From CAINDI01 sp037127585 (GTDB taxonomy: Bacteria; Verrucomicrobiota; Verrucomicrobiia; Palsa-1439), in NCBI GenBank assembly GCA_037127585.1, contig JBAXYB010000020.1:1-33994 (forward strand): 33,994 nucleotides of DNA, given 5' to 3'. The notes beneath the pieces were generated by a model. The model was not told the origin of the DNA, did no database searches, and was given only the letters and a program-made list of their open reading frames with translations. Shown piece after piece: positions 6,808 to 14,458 of this stretch. Position 1 is the first letter of the stretch, and each line of letters opens with the position of its first letter. The translations under genes and the position numbers were made by a program.

Positions 6808-8226
6808 ATGGGCCGCAATCTTCTACTCACCGGCATTCTACTCCTCTTCGCGTCGACCGTTCAGGCTGAAACCAACGATCTCCAAGCCGTCCGCATCTAT
6901 CGCGACGGCTTGCGCGCGGTTTTGAGCTACGTGGAATCGCGGCCCGACCTCTTTCCGGCCGAGAAGCAGAAAGAACTCCGCATCCTGCGCCGCGAAGACA
7001 AGGAAGTCGTCTGGAACACCTGGAAAATCTTCCTCGATTATCTGCTGGCGCTCGACTCCCTCAGCCAGACGCACCGCAATTTCTACAGGGAGCGCGGCGC
7101 AGCCCGCGAAGAATCCTTCCTGATCGCCGACGCGGCCTTTCTCGCCCGCTACCGGTCCGCGCTGGAGTTCATCCACCGCGTTGAAAACGATCGCGCGCTC
7201 GATACGCTACTGAATGAACCCGTCCCCGAAATCGGCCTACCGGCGAAGACCTACTCGAAGTTGAAGTTTCGCTACCTGCACCTTGGTCGCGCCAGCGAAT
7301 TCGCCGCCATTAATGCGCTGCTCCAATCCTTCCCAGCCGATCGTTCTGCCGATGCGCACGCCGACGCGAAGAAAATTTTGAGCTTGGGTCAGGGTCGCGC
7401 CGAAATCCTCACCGCCAAGAACGCCCTCCAAATCCTTCGCCAAACCGGCGCCAACGCCTATTTCCCCGTCCAGGCCGGCGTGTCCGAATGGATGGGCGAC
7501 ACCAAAGTCCACCGGCAAAACCGCTCCCTCATCTCCGCCAAACAAATTGCCGCCTTGGCGCCGCGACTCGAACCGGGCGACATTCTTCTCGAACGCCGGG
7601 AATGGTATCTTTCCAACATCGGGCTGCCGGGCTTCTGGCCGCATGCCGCGCTTTACATCGGCACCCCCGAAGAACGCCGCGACCTCCAGATCGAAGACGA
7701 ACTTCAGTCGAAATATCCCGACGCCTACCGGCGCAGCCTGCAACTCGAACACGGGCATCCGTACCGGCTTCTCGAAGCCATCAGTGAAGGCGTTTCGTTC
7801 ACCACCCTCGAACACTCTGCCGACTGCGACGCGCTTGCCGTGCTGCGTCCGCGTCTGCCGAATTCTGAGAAAGCCAAGGCCATCGTCCGCGCCTTCCACT
7901 ACGCCGGGCGCCCGTATGATTTCAATTTCGACTTCGCGACCGACGCCACGCTGGTCTGCACCGAGTTGGTCTACAAGTCCTACGAGCCGGCCACGGGCTT
8001 TACCGGCTTGACGTTCCCGCTCGTCGACATGCTCGGGCGCAAAGTCACCCCGGCCAACGAAATGGTCCGGCAATTCGCGGACCAATTCGGCACGCCACAG
8101 CAGCAAACCGATCTGGTCATCTTCCTCGATGGGCGGGAACGCCAGCAGCGCGCCGTCGAAGTCGGTCCGCAAGAATTTCGCGACAGTTGGAGACGCCCCA
8201 AATGGCACATCCTGTCCCAAGAGTGA
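6808..8226 (+). CDS. Exported YiiX/C92-type permuted papain-fold hydrolase
   Basis: The 472-residue protein starts with a clear signal peptide (MGRNLLLTGILLLFAS, cut after VQA), so it acts outside the cytoplasm. Residues 30-240 form a helical, charged region with no family I recognise. The C-terminal part, about 250-450, matches the circularly permuted NlpC/P60 or YiiX/YaeF group: LEPGDILLER leads to His279 in GFWPHAALYIG, and the nucleophile Cys384 lies in ATLVCTELVYKSY. His before Cys is the permuted order. Members are thought to cleave amide or ester bonds in lipids or peptides, but the substrate here is unknown. The frame overlaps the next gene, so the two are probably made together. Confidence 0.75.
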   Translation: MGRNLLLTGILLLFASTVQAETNDLQAVRIYRDGLRAVLSYVESRPDLFPAEKQKELRILRREDKEVVWNTWKIFLDYLLALDSLSQTHRNFYRERGAAREESFLIADAAFLARYRSALEFIHRVENDRALDTLLNEPVPEIGLPAKTYSKLKFRYLHLGRASEFAAINALLQSFPADRSADAHADAKKILSLGQGRAEILTAKNALQILRQTGANAYFPVQAGVSEWMGDTKVHRQNRSLISAKQIAALAPRLEPGDILLERREWYLSNIGLPGFWPHAALYIGTPEERRDLQIEDELQSKYPDAYRRSLQLEHGHPYRLLEAISEGVSFTTLEHSADCDALAVLRPRLPNSEKAKAIVRAFHYAGRPYDFNFDFATDATLVCTELVYKSYEPATGFTGLTFPLVDMLGRKVTPANEMVRQFADQFGTPQQQTDLVIFLDGRERQQRAVEVGPQEFRDSWRRPKWHILSQE

Positions 8227-9200
8227 TGGCACTCCTAACCGTTGTGGCGGCTGTCGGCTCAGCCTTCGCGGCCGCCTTGAAACCCGATGAACGCGTTATC
8301 TTCTTCCCAACCATTGGCGCACGGGCCGGTCAGCAATGGGAATTAGCGATCCACGGCTGGGTTTTCGAGCCTGAGTCGCGCGCCGTCGTGTTACCGGCGT
8401 TTCGGCGCGCGCTGGGGTTTGATGGCGATACGCTGACCGCCGCCGAAAAACAGATTTTCGCGGAACGCGCCCGGTGGTTTCTGGTCGATAACGAGCGCGG
8501 CCGGCAAATTCGCATCCAGATTAACGGCACCGAACATCCACTCGCCAAGTCCAACCCCGATGGCCATTTCACCGACCGCATCCGCGTCCCGGCTGGCCCC
8601 GTGGACTTTCCCGCCGGCGCTCTGCACCTCTGGGAAGACACCGGCGTCACCGTCATCTCCGACATCGACGACACGATCAAGGTGAGTGAAGTCCGCGACC
8701 GGCGAGCGATGCTGGCCAATACCTTCACGCGTCCCTTACGCGCCGTGCCCGGTATGGTGGCGTTGTACCGGTCGCTCGCCGAAAAGGGCGCGCAATTTCA
8801 CTACGTCAGCGCCAGCCCCTGGCAGTTGTACCCCGCGCTGGCCGATTTCATCCACACCGCCGGTTTCCCCGCCGGCAGTTTTCAGATGAAATCCTTTCGC
8901 TGGAAGGACAAGCGGTTCTTCGATCTGTTCGATTCACCGGAGAAGTACAAGCCCGGCGTCATCGCGCCGCTGCTGGCGCGTTTCCCCCGCCGGCAATTCA
9001 TCCTGATCGGCGACTCCGGCGAAAAAGACCCGGAAATTTTCGGCGCGTTGGCCCGGCAACAACCGCACCAGATCACCCGCATCCTGATTCGGAACGTGAC
9101 CCAGGAGTCAGCGGACGCTCCCCGCTATCAGCAAGCGTTTCGGGATTTGCCGGCGAAACAGTGGACGGTCTTTCAGGAGCCGCCGGTAGCTCCGGACTGA
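8202..9200 (+). CDS. App1-like (DUF2183) HAD-fold phosphatidate phosphatase, exported
   Basis: This 332-residue protein contains the DUF2183/App1 domain related to the lipin LNS2 catalytic domain. The HAD nucleophile motif DIDDT is at residues 154-158. YVSASPWQLY, FQMKSFRWKDK and LIGDSGEKDPEIF are the other conserved blocks, so the active site is complete. Yeast App1 dephosphorylates phosphatidic acid, so the likely substrate is a lipid phosphate. ATG 8202 has GGAG nine bases upstream and gives a signal peptide with a basic residue; ATG 8226, in a TGATG overlap with the previous stop, is an alternative. The overlap implies a working pair with the upstream hydrolase. Confidence 0.8.
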   Translation: MAHPVPRVMALLTVVAAVGSAFAAALKPDERVIFFPTIGARAGQQWELAIHGWVFEPESRAVVLPAFRRALGFDGDTLTAAEKQIFAERARWFLVDNERGRQIRIQINGTEHPLAKSNPDGHFTDRIRVPAGPVDFPAGALHLWEDTGVTVISDIDDTIKVSEVRDRRAMLANTFTRPLRAVPGMVALYRSLAEKGAQFHYVSASPWQLYPALADFIHTAGFPAGSFQMKSFRWKDKRFFDLFDSPEKYKPGVIAPLLARFPRRQFILIGDSGEKDPEIFGALARQQPHQITRILIRNVTQESADAPRYQQAFRDLPAKQWTVFQEPPVAPD

Positions 9201-9246
9201 TTTTCTCCGTGCTCTCTGTGCCTCTGTGGTTTAATCTCCCCTCGGC

Positions 9247-10071
9247 ATGGACTTCAACTGGTCGGAGTGGGTCAATCTCCTAACGCGCTGGCTGCATCTC
9301 ATTTTCGGCATCTCCTGGGTCGGCCAGACCTACTTGTTCATCCGCATGGATCACAGCATGGCCATGCCGCCCGATGGTAAAGTTCAGGAAAACTCCGCCG
9401 GCCAAATGTGGATGGTCCACGGCGGCGGCTTCTTCGTCGTGGAAAAACTGACCGGCCTGAAAAAGCTTCCCTTCAAACTCCACTGGTTCAAATGGGAATC
9501 CTTCCTCACCTGGCTCACCGGCATCATCCTCCTAGTCGTCGTCTATTACATGGGCGGCCTGATGGAATCCGCGCCGCACAACATCACCGCCAACATGTCC
9601 ATCGCCATTGGCATCGCCGCCATCATCCTCTCCTGGCCAATCTACGAAGCGGTCTGGCGTTCACCGCTCGGCAAAAGCGAATTCATCGGCGCAACCGTCT
9701 GCTTCATCCTCCTCCTCGCTGCCGCCTACGGACTCAAACAAGTCATGCCGGCCCGCGCTGCGTTCTTCCACATCGGCGTCATCCTCGGCACGATTATGGT
9801 CACCAACGTCTGGATGCTCATCATCCCCGCCCAAAAACAAATCATCCGCTCGATCGAAAGCGGCCAACCGGCTGACATGCAACGCGCCGCCCGGGCCCGG
9901 CAAAGCTCCAAACAAAACTCCTACAACTCCTGGCCGCTCCTCCTCATCATGGTCAGCAACCATTTCCCCATCGCCACCTACGCCACCAAATACAGCGTCT
10001 GGCTGCTCGGCCTCTTCATCCTCCTCGGCTGGCTCGGTGCAAAAATCATGCGCGATGGAATTCGGCACTAG
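9247..10071 (+). CDS. puuD: Membrane urate hydroxylase, PuuD type, lacking the cytochrome c domain
   Basis: The protein matches the N-terminal membrane part of PuuD, which oxidises urate to 5-hydroxyisourate without the classic uricase fold. It opens with a conserved block, LTRWLHLIFGISWVGQ, followed by about six to seven further hydrophobic segments (roughly residues 82-102, 113-132, 141-160, 168-192 and 228-268). Conserved histidines include those in RWLH, MVHGGGFF and NHFP. PuuD proteins usually carry a C-terminal cytochrome c with CxxCH; here the protein stops at 274 residues and no CxxCH is found in it or in its neighbours. The next three genes continue the same pathway and overlap one another, supporting the assignment. 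Confidence 0.82.
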   Translation: MDFNWSEWVNLLTRWLHLIFGISWVGQTYLFIRMDHSMAMPPDGKVQENSAGQMWMVHGGGFFVVEKLTGLKKLPFKLHWFKWESFLTWLTGIILLVVVYYMGGLMESAPHNITANMSIAIGIAAIILSWPIYEAVWRSPLGKSEFIGATVCFILLLAAAYGLKQVMPARAAFFHIGVILGTIMVTNVWMLIIPAQKQIIRSIESGQPADMQRAARARQSSKQNSYNSWPLLLIMVSNHFPIATYATKYSVWLLGLFILLGWLGAKIMRDGIRH

Positions 10072-10559
10072 TGAAACTCCACGAAATCAATGCACTCTCC
10101 CGTGCCGACTTCATCCGCGTCGTCGGCCCGGTCTTTGAGCATTCGCCGTGGATTGCCGAAACCACCTGGGCGCACCGGCCCTTTCACGATTTGCACCGCG
10201 AACTGTGCGACACCGTCCGGCGCGCTTCGCAAGACCAACAACTCGCCCTCATCCGCGCCCACCCCGATCTTGTGACCCGCCTGAAACTCACCGCCGAATC
10301 CCAGCGCGAACAAGCCAGCGCCGGTCTCACCGCGCTCACTCCAACAGAAATCGCCGACTTCGAAATCTCCAATCAGCAATACCGGGACAAGTTTGGTTTC
10401 CCCTTCGTCATCTGTGCTCGCCTCAACAACAAAGACACCATCCTTGCCGGTTTCGGCACCCGACTCCATAATACCCGCGACGTAGAAATCAAAACGGCAC
10501 TCGAAGAAATCTATAAGATCGCGAAACTCCGCTTGGAGGATTTATGCCCGGCAAACTAA
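10071..10559 (+). CDS. uraD: 2-oxo-4-hydroxy-4-carboxy-5-ureidoimidazoline (OHCU) decarboxylase
   Basis: The enzyme decarboxylates OHCU to S-allantoin, the last step of urate breakdown to allantoin. The 162-residue length is typical of the stand-alone form. Family marks are His64 in IRAHPDL, the following SQREQASAGL block with its Glu-Gln, and YRDKFGFPFVIC. It starts with GTG 10071, sharing one base with the upstream TAG stop. Its 3' end overlaps the HIU hydrolase gene by 16 bases. The order decarboxylase then HIU hydrolase reverses the order of the reactions but is common in bacteria. Confidence 0.92.
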   Translation: MKLHEINALSRADFIRVVGPVFEHSPWIAETTWAHRPFHDLHRELCDTVRRASQDQQLALIRAHPDLVTRLKLTAESQREQASAGLTALTPTEIADFEISNQQYRDKFGFPFVICARLNNKDTILAGFGTRLHNTRDVEIKTALEEIYKIAKLRLEDLCPAN

Positions 10560-10855
10560 GCACCCACATCCTCGACACCATGCACGGTCGTCCCGCCGCC
10601 AACGTGCAAATCGACCTCTACACCTCCGGTAAGCTTCTCAAGACCGTCCGGACCAACGCCGACGGCCGGGCCGAGTTATTAACTGCCGCGCCGGTGGGCG
10701 AGTACGAACTCGTCTTCCACATCGGCGACTACTTCAACGAAAATAAATTCCTCGATAAAGTCCCACTCCGTTTCCATATCAGTGACCCAGCGCAGAATTA
10801 TCACGTCCCGCTCCTCTGCACCCCGTGGGCGTATTCGACATACCGGGGTAGTTGA
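10544..10855 (+). CDS. uraH: 5-hydroxyisourate hydrolase (transthyretin-like)
   Basis: HIU hydrolase opens the ring of 5-hydroxyisourate to give OHCU. The 103-residue protein is a single transthyretin-fold unit. His8 in STHILDT, Arg42 in TNADGR and His87 in NYHVPLL match the catalytic set, and the protein ends with the diagnostic tetrapeptide YRGS. It has no signal peptide or peroxisomal signal, so it is cytosolic. ATG 10544 lies inside the decarboxylase gene. The stop TGA overlaps the start of the next gene by one base, so four pathway genes are coupled. Confidence 0.95.
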   Translation: MPGKLSTHILDTMHGRPAANVQIDLYTSGKLLKTVRTNADGRAELLTAAPVGEYELVFHIGDYFNENKFLDKVPLRFHISDPAQNYHVPLLCTPWAYSTYRGS

Positions 10856-12123
10856 TGAAGGAAATGTCTGGTAGGAGCGGCGTCCCCGCCGCGACCGGTA
10901 GCCTGAAATCGCGGCGAGACGCCGCTCCTACCGGTCTAGCACGCGAAATCCTCCACCGCGCCGCCATCCTCGCCAAGATCACCGACGTTCCCGGCACGAT
11001 CACGCGCACCTACCGCTCACCGGCAATGAAGCGCGCCAACGCCCAAGTCGCCATCTGGATGCGCGCTGCCGGTCTGACTGTCCGGGAAGACCCAGCCGGC
11101 AATCTAATCGGCCGCCGCGCCTCCAAGAATCCCAACGCCAAAACTTTCATCCTCGGCTCGCACCTCGACACCGTCCGTGATGCCGGCAAATACGACGGCA
11201 TCCTCGGTGTCCTCACCGCCATCGCCGTCGTAAAAGAGTTGCCGGCGCTACCGTTCCATATCGAAGTCTATGCGTTTGCCGACGAGGAGGGACTCCGGTA
11301 TTCCACCGGCTACCTCGGCAGCGGCGCAGTCTCCGGCTTACTGACTGCCCGCGATTTGAAACGCAAGGATGCCGCCGGCATTCCGCTCGGCCAACTCATT
11401 CGCAATCTCAACGCTTGCCGGTGCAACCCGCGTGACGTGCTCGGCTACGCTGAAGTCCATATCGAACAAGGCCCAGTCCTCGACAAGCGGCGGCTGGCTG
11501 TCGGCGTCGTGAAAGCGATTGCCGGTCAGACCCGTGCTGTCGTCACGTTTACCGGCCAAGCCGGTCATGCCGGTACGATCCCGATGAAGATGCGCCGAGA
11601 TGCGTTGTGCGCTGCGGCCGGGTTTATCTTTGTCTCGGAGACGATCGCGCGTAAAGAACCGGGTCTGGTTGCAACTGTCGGGACTGTTACCGTCCTGCCG
11701 GGGGCCGCGAACGTCATTCCAGGGGAGGTTGTTTGCAGTCTGGATGTGCGCCACGCGGATGACAGGATTCGCCGCAGAGCCGTCGCTGAGATGCTGGGGG
11801 TCGCTCAAATCTTTGGGAAGCAGCGGCGGGTGCTGGTGCGTTGGGAAAAAACAGCGGATGTTTCCGCAGTCACCTGTGATGCTGGATTGACGCGGGCGTT
11901 GAAAAAATCCACGCGCAAATATCAGCGGGTCGTACCCGAAGTCGTGAGTGGTGCGGGGCACGACGCTGTGGCGCTGGCGGCGATCACACCGGTAGCGATG
12001 TTATTTGTGCGCTGCCGGGATGGGGTGAGTCACAACCCGGCGGAGTCGGTACGTGTGCAAGATGTGGCAGTGGCGATTGCGACTTTGAAGGATTTCTTAC
12101 TCCAAATACTCGTACGCCGGTAA
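10855..12123 (+). CDS. allC: Allantoate amidohydrolase (M20 peptidase family)
   Basis: The enzyme hydrolyses allantoate to ureidoglycine, ammonia and carbon dioxide using two metal ions. Metal ligands are visible as LGSHLDTV, KYDGILG, FADEEG, VHIEQGP and, near the end, VSHNPAE. The 422-residue length is normal once the first 26 residues are discounted. Those residues (about 6 to 26) are encoded by a palindromic repeat at 10870-10932 and have no counterpart in the family; homology starts around LAREIL. ATG 10855 overlaps the upstream stop (TGATG). The 3' end overlaps the convergent malate synthase by 27 bp. N-carbamoyl-amino-acid hydrolases share this fold, but the neighbours favour allantoate. 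Confidence 0.88.
   Translation: MKEMSGRSGVPAATGSLKSRRDAAPTGLAREILHRAAILAKITDVPGTITRTYRSPAMKRANAQVAIWMRAAGLTVREDPAGNLIGRRASKNPNAKTFILGSHLDTVRDAGKYDGILGVLTAIAVVKELPALPFHIEVYAFADEEGLRYSTGYLGSGAVSGLLTARDLKRKDAAGIPLGQLIRNLNACRCNPRDVLGYAEVHIEQGPVLDKRRLAVGVVKAIAGQTRAVVTFTGQAGHAGTIPMKMRRDALCAAAGFIFVSETIARKEPGLVATVGTVTVLPGAANVIPGEVVCSLDVRHADDRIRRRAVAEMLGVAQIFGKQRRVLVRWEKTADVSAVTCDAGLTRALKKSTRKYQRVVPEVVSGAGHDAVALAAITPVAMLFVRCRDGVSHNPAESVRVQDVAVAIATLKDFLLQILVRR
10870..10932. repeat. Family A palindromic repeat inside allC
   Basis: Left arm 10870-10894 and right arm 10909-10932 are inverted repeats of about 25 bases, with one mismatch and one missing base, around a 14-base loop. The core TAGGAGCGGCGTC is shared with the copy in xdhC. 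The unit is 63 bp, stays open in the allC frame, and supplies the N-terminal extension of the protein, which ends in DAAPTG. Confidence 0.9.
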
Positions 12124-13698
12124 CGTCAGGAACTGGTCGAAGTCTTTGTTCTTCGTCATCCGCGTGAACAACTCGGCGGCGCGTTGATAGTGACCGGAGG
12201 CAAATCGCTTCTCGCCGACCTCGGCTTTGATCTTCGCTAACTCCTCCGGCAACATCTGATCGTACAGCGCCGCCGTGACGGTGCGACCATCGTCGAGCTT
12301 CGCAGTGAACTTGATCCATTGCCAAATCTGGCTGCGCGAAATCTCGGCAGTGGCGACATCTTCCATGACGTTGTAGAGCGCGACCGCGCCGCTGCCACCG
12401 AGCCAGGCTTCGAGGTATTGAATGCCGATGTTGATGTTGTGACGCAGGCCGCGTTCGGTGATCTTGCCGGCAGGGACAGCGAGGAGGTCTTTGGCGGTCA
12501 CGTTCACGTCGTCGAGTCGCCGGTGAATCTGGTTCGGTGTCGGCATGTGTTTGTCGAACACATCCATCGCGGTCTTCACCAAACCGGGGTGGGCGACCCA
12601 CGTGCCGTCGTTGCCGTCGGTGACTTCGCGTTCCTTGTCGACGCGTACCTTTTCAAGCGCGGCTTCGTTGGCGGCCGGGTTGTCGCGAATCGGAATCTGC
12701 GCGGCCATGCCGCCGATGGCGTGCGCGCCGCGTTTGTGGGCGCACTTGATGACGTTGAGCGCGTACGCGCGCATGAACGGCGTCGTCATCGTCATCGCGC
12801 TGCGGTCGGGGAAGAGGAACGCCGGCTGGTTGCGGAACTTTTTGATGAAGCTGAACATGTAGTCCCACCGGCCCGCGTTGATGCCGGCGGAATGTTCGCG
12901 CAACTCCCACAGAATCTCTTCGCACTCAAACGACGTGAGAATAATTTCGATGAGCACCGTTGCGCGTATCGTGCCGCGCGGGATACCGAGTTCGGCTTGG
13001 GCGAAGAGGAAGACGTCGTTCCACAACCGCGCTTCGAGGTAACTCTCCATCTTCGGCAAATAGAAATAAGGTCCGCTGCCATTGGCGATGAGCGTCTTGG
13101 CGTTGTGGAAAAAGTACAAGCCCCAGTCGAACAAACTTCCCGACATCGGCTTGCCGTCCACGAGCACGTGTTTTTCTGGATAATGCCAGCCGCGCGGACG
13201 CATCATTAGTGTCGCCGTTTTCGTATTGAGCTTGTACGCCTTGCCCTCCTGAGTGACGAAATCGATCTTGCGATTGATCGCGTCGCGCAAGTTCACTTGG
13301 CCGTCGAGCAAATTGCTCCACGACGGCGAACACGCGTCCTCGAAATCCGCCTTGAACACCTTCGCGCCGGAGTTCAACGCGTTAATGATCATGTGTCGTG
13401 TGACAGGGCCGGTAATCTCCACGCGCCGGTCGATCAAATCCTTCGGCGGCGGCGCGATTTTCCAATCGCTCTCACGGATCTCCTTCGTCTCCTGTAAAAA
13501 ATCGGGAAACTTACCGGCGTCGAGTTCCGTCTGGCGTTCGATGCGGCGAGCCAACAACTTTTCGCGCGTCGGCCCAAACTGGCGTTGCAGTTTCGCGAGG
13601 AACGCCACGGCCTCCGGCGTTAGAATCTCGGCGTACTGCGGAGTGATTTTCTGAGCTGTGATCTGAACGCAATCGGGAAGCGACAATTTACCGGTCAT
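12097..13698 (-). CDS. aceB: Malate synthase A
   Basis: Malate synthase condenses glyoxylate with acetyl-CoA to malate. The 533 residues equal the usual AceB length. The signature around the active site is REHSAGINAGRWDYMF near residue 260, and the catalytic arginine block is MMRPRGWHYPEKH. ATG 13698 has GGAG six bases upstream; longer frames run into the promoter region. It lies between two runs of allantoin genes on the opposite strand and would consume the glyoxylate they release. No isocitrate lyase is present, so its role here is probably in purine use rather than the full glyoxylate shunt. Its end overlaps allC by 27 bp. Confidence 0.95.
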   Translation of the reverse strand: MTGKLSLPDCVQITAQKITPQYAEILTPEAVAFLAKLQRQFGPTREKLLARRIERQTELDAGKFPDFLQETKEIRESDWKIAPPPKDLIDRRVEITGPVTRHMIINALNSGAKVFKADFEDACSPSWSNLLDGQVNLRDAINRKIDFVTQEGKAYKLNTKTATLMMRPRGWHYPEKHVLVDGKPMSGSLFDWGLYFFHNAKTLIANGSGPYFYLPKMESYLEARLWNDVFLFAQAELGIPRGTIRATVLIEIILTSFECEEILWELREHSAGINAGRWDYMFSFIKKFRNQPAFLFPDRSAMTMTTPFMRAYALNVIKCAHKRGAHAIGGMAAQIPIRDNPAANEAALEKVRVDKEREVTDGNDGTWVAHPGLVKTAMDVFDKHMPTPNQIHRRLDDVNVTAKDLLAVPAGKITERGLRHNINIGIQYLEAWLGGSGAVALYNVMEDVATAEISRSQIWQWIKFTAKLDDGRTVTAALYDQMLPEELAKIKAEVGEKRFASGHYQRAAELFTRMTKNKDFDQFLTLPAYEYLE

Positions 13699-13767
13699 AA
13701 AATTCTCCGTGGTTGCTGCGACGCAGGGAGCTTCCTCATTTGGGGCAAAAGAGTCAATAATTCCGTG

Positions 13768-13781
13768 GGCGATTGATCGCC
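13768..13781. promoter_or_regulatory. Short palindrome between aceB and the toxin-antitoxin genes
   Basis: GGCGAT and ATCGCC flank a TG spacer, giving a perfect 14-base dyad that lies directly upstream of the -35 box at 13786. It is placed to bind a regulator acting on either divergent transcript. Confidence 0.3.
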
Positions 13782-13785
13782 GATC

Positions 13786-13813
13786 TTGACTCCGGCTTGT
13801 TATCATCTAAATT
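13786..13813 (+). promoter_or_regulatory. Sigma-70 promoter of the toxin-antitoxin operon
   Basis: TTGACT at 13786-13791 (five of six consensus bases) and TAAATT at 13808-13813 are separated by 16 bases. They lie about 40 bases before the antitoxin start. This is the only convincing promoter upstream of the antitoxin, toxin, allantoinase and allE genes. Confidence 0.6.
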
Positions 13814-13827
13814 CAGACCGAATCTAG
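13807..13827. promoter_or_regulatory. Candidate antitoxin operator overlapping the -10 box
   Basis: CTAAATTC at 13807-13814 and GAATCTAG at 13820-13827 form an inverted repeat with one mismatch and a five-base spacer. The repeat covers the -10 element, the usual place for autorepression by Phd/YefM-type antitoxins. Confidence 0.45.
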
Positions 13828-13851
13828 TTGTCAACGAAAGGAACGACCTTC

Positions 13852-14136
13852 ATGAAACTCAGCGAATCCGTGATGTCCATCAGCGAAGTCAAAGCCAACG
13901 CCGCCCAGCTGATTGAGAAGATGCAGGACACGCACCAGCCAGTGGTGATCACGCAAAACGGTCGCGCCACCGCCATCGTGCAGGATATGCAATCTTACGA
14001 GCAGACGCAGGAGAGCCTCGCGCTGCTCAAGATTCTCGCCCTCAGCCAGGCGGATATTACGCACGGACGGGTCAAGCCGGTGCGGCAGGCGTTCGCCGAA
14101 GTGCGTGAGCAAATTGCCGCTCGCCGTCGCGCATGA
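13852..14136 (+). CDS. Phd/YefM-family antitoxin
   Basis: This 94-residue protein has the Phd/YefM N-terminal DNA-binding fold: SVMSISEVKANAAQLIEKM followed by PVVITQNGRATAIVQD. The C-terminal half is helical and charged, suiting toxin neutralisation. ATG 13852 has AAAGGA upstream. The stop overlaps the toxin start by ATGA, the normal arrangement for such pairs. It should repress its own promoter, and an inverted repeat over the -10 box fits this. The C-terminal half does not resemble Phd itself closely, so the exact subfamily is open. Confidence 0.88.
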   Translation: MKLSESVMSISEVKANAAQLIEKMQDTHQPVVITQNGRATAIVQDMQSYEQTQESLALLKILALSQADITHGRVKPVRQAFAEVREQIAARRRA

Positions 14137-14456
14137 CCTATCAGGTACAACTGACGCAAGAGGCGCGGCAAGATCTCTTGGACCTGCACGACTACGTCGC
14201 CGCCCATGACAGCCCGGCGAAGGCGGACGCGTTGCTCGTGCGTCTGGAGGATGTCTGCGCGAACCTGGCGCGACTGCCCAATCGCGGACACTGTCCGCCG
14301 GAGTTGAAACGCATCGGCGTTGAGTTATACCGCGAGATTCACTTCAAGCCGTACCGTGTGTTTTTTACGATTGATCGCAACGAAGTTGTCGTTCGCGCCA
14401 TCCTCGACGGGCGTCGCGATATGCAGTCGTTGCTAGAACATCGGTTGATTCGCTAG
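14133..14456 (+). CDS. ParE/RelE-superfamily toxin
   Basis: The 107-residue protein matches the ParE/RelE fold: YQVQLTQEARQDLLDLHDYV at the start, LPNRGHCPPEL in the middle, and YREIHFKPYRVFFTIDRNEVVVRAILDGRRD towards the end. The last block is typical of ParE-like toxins, which poison gyrase, but RelE-type mRNA cleavage cannot be excluded from sequence. It follows the antitoxin with a four-base overlap. The allantoinase GTG start comes only two bases after its stop, so the catabolic genes downstream probably share this transcript. Confidence 0.85.
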   Translation: MTYQVQLTQEARQDLLDLHDYVAAHDSPAKADALLVRLEDVCANLARLPNRGHCPPELKRIGVELYREIHFKPYRVFFTIDRNEVVVRAILDGRRDMQSLLEHRLIR

Positions 14457-14458
14457 CT

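Noticed and set aside
7237..8232. Minus-strand reading frame opposite the YiiX-like gene
   Set aside because: It is the antisense shadow of a gene with a signal peptide and catalytic motifs.
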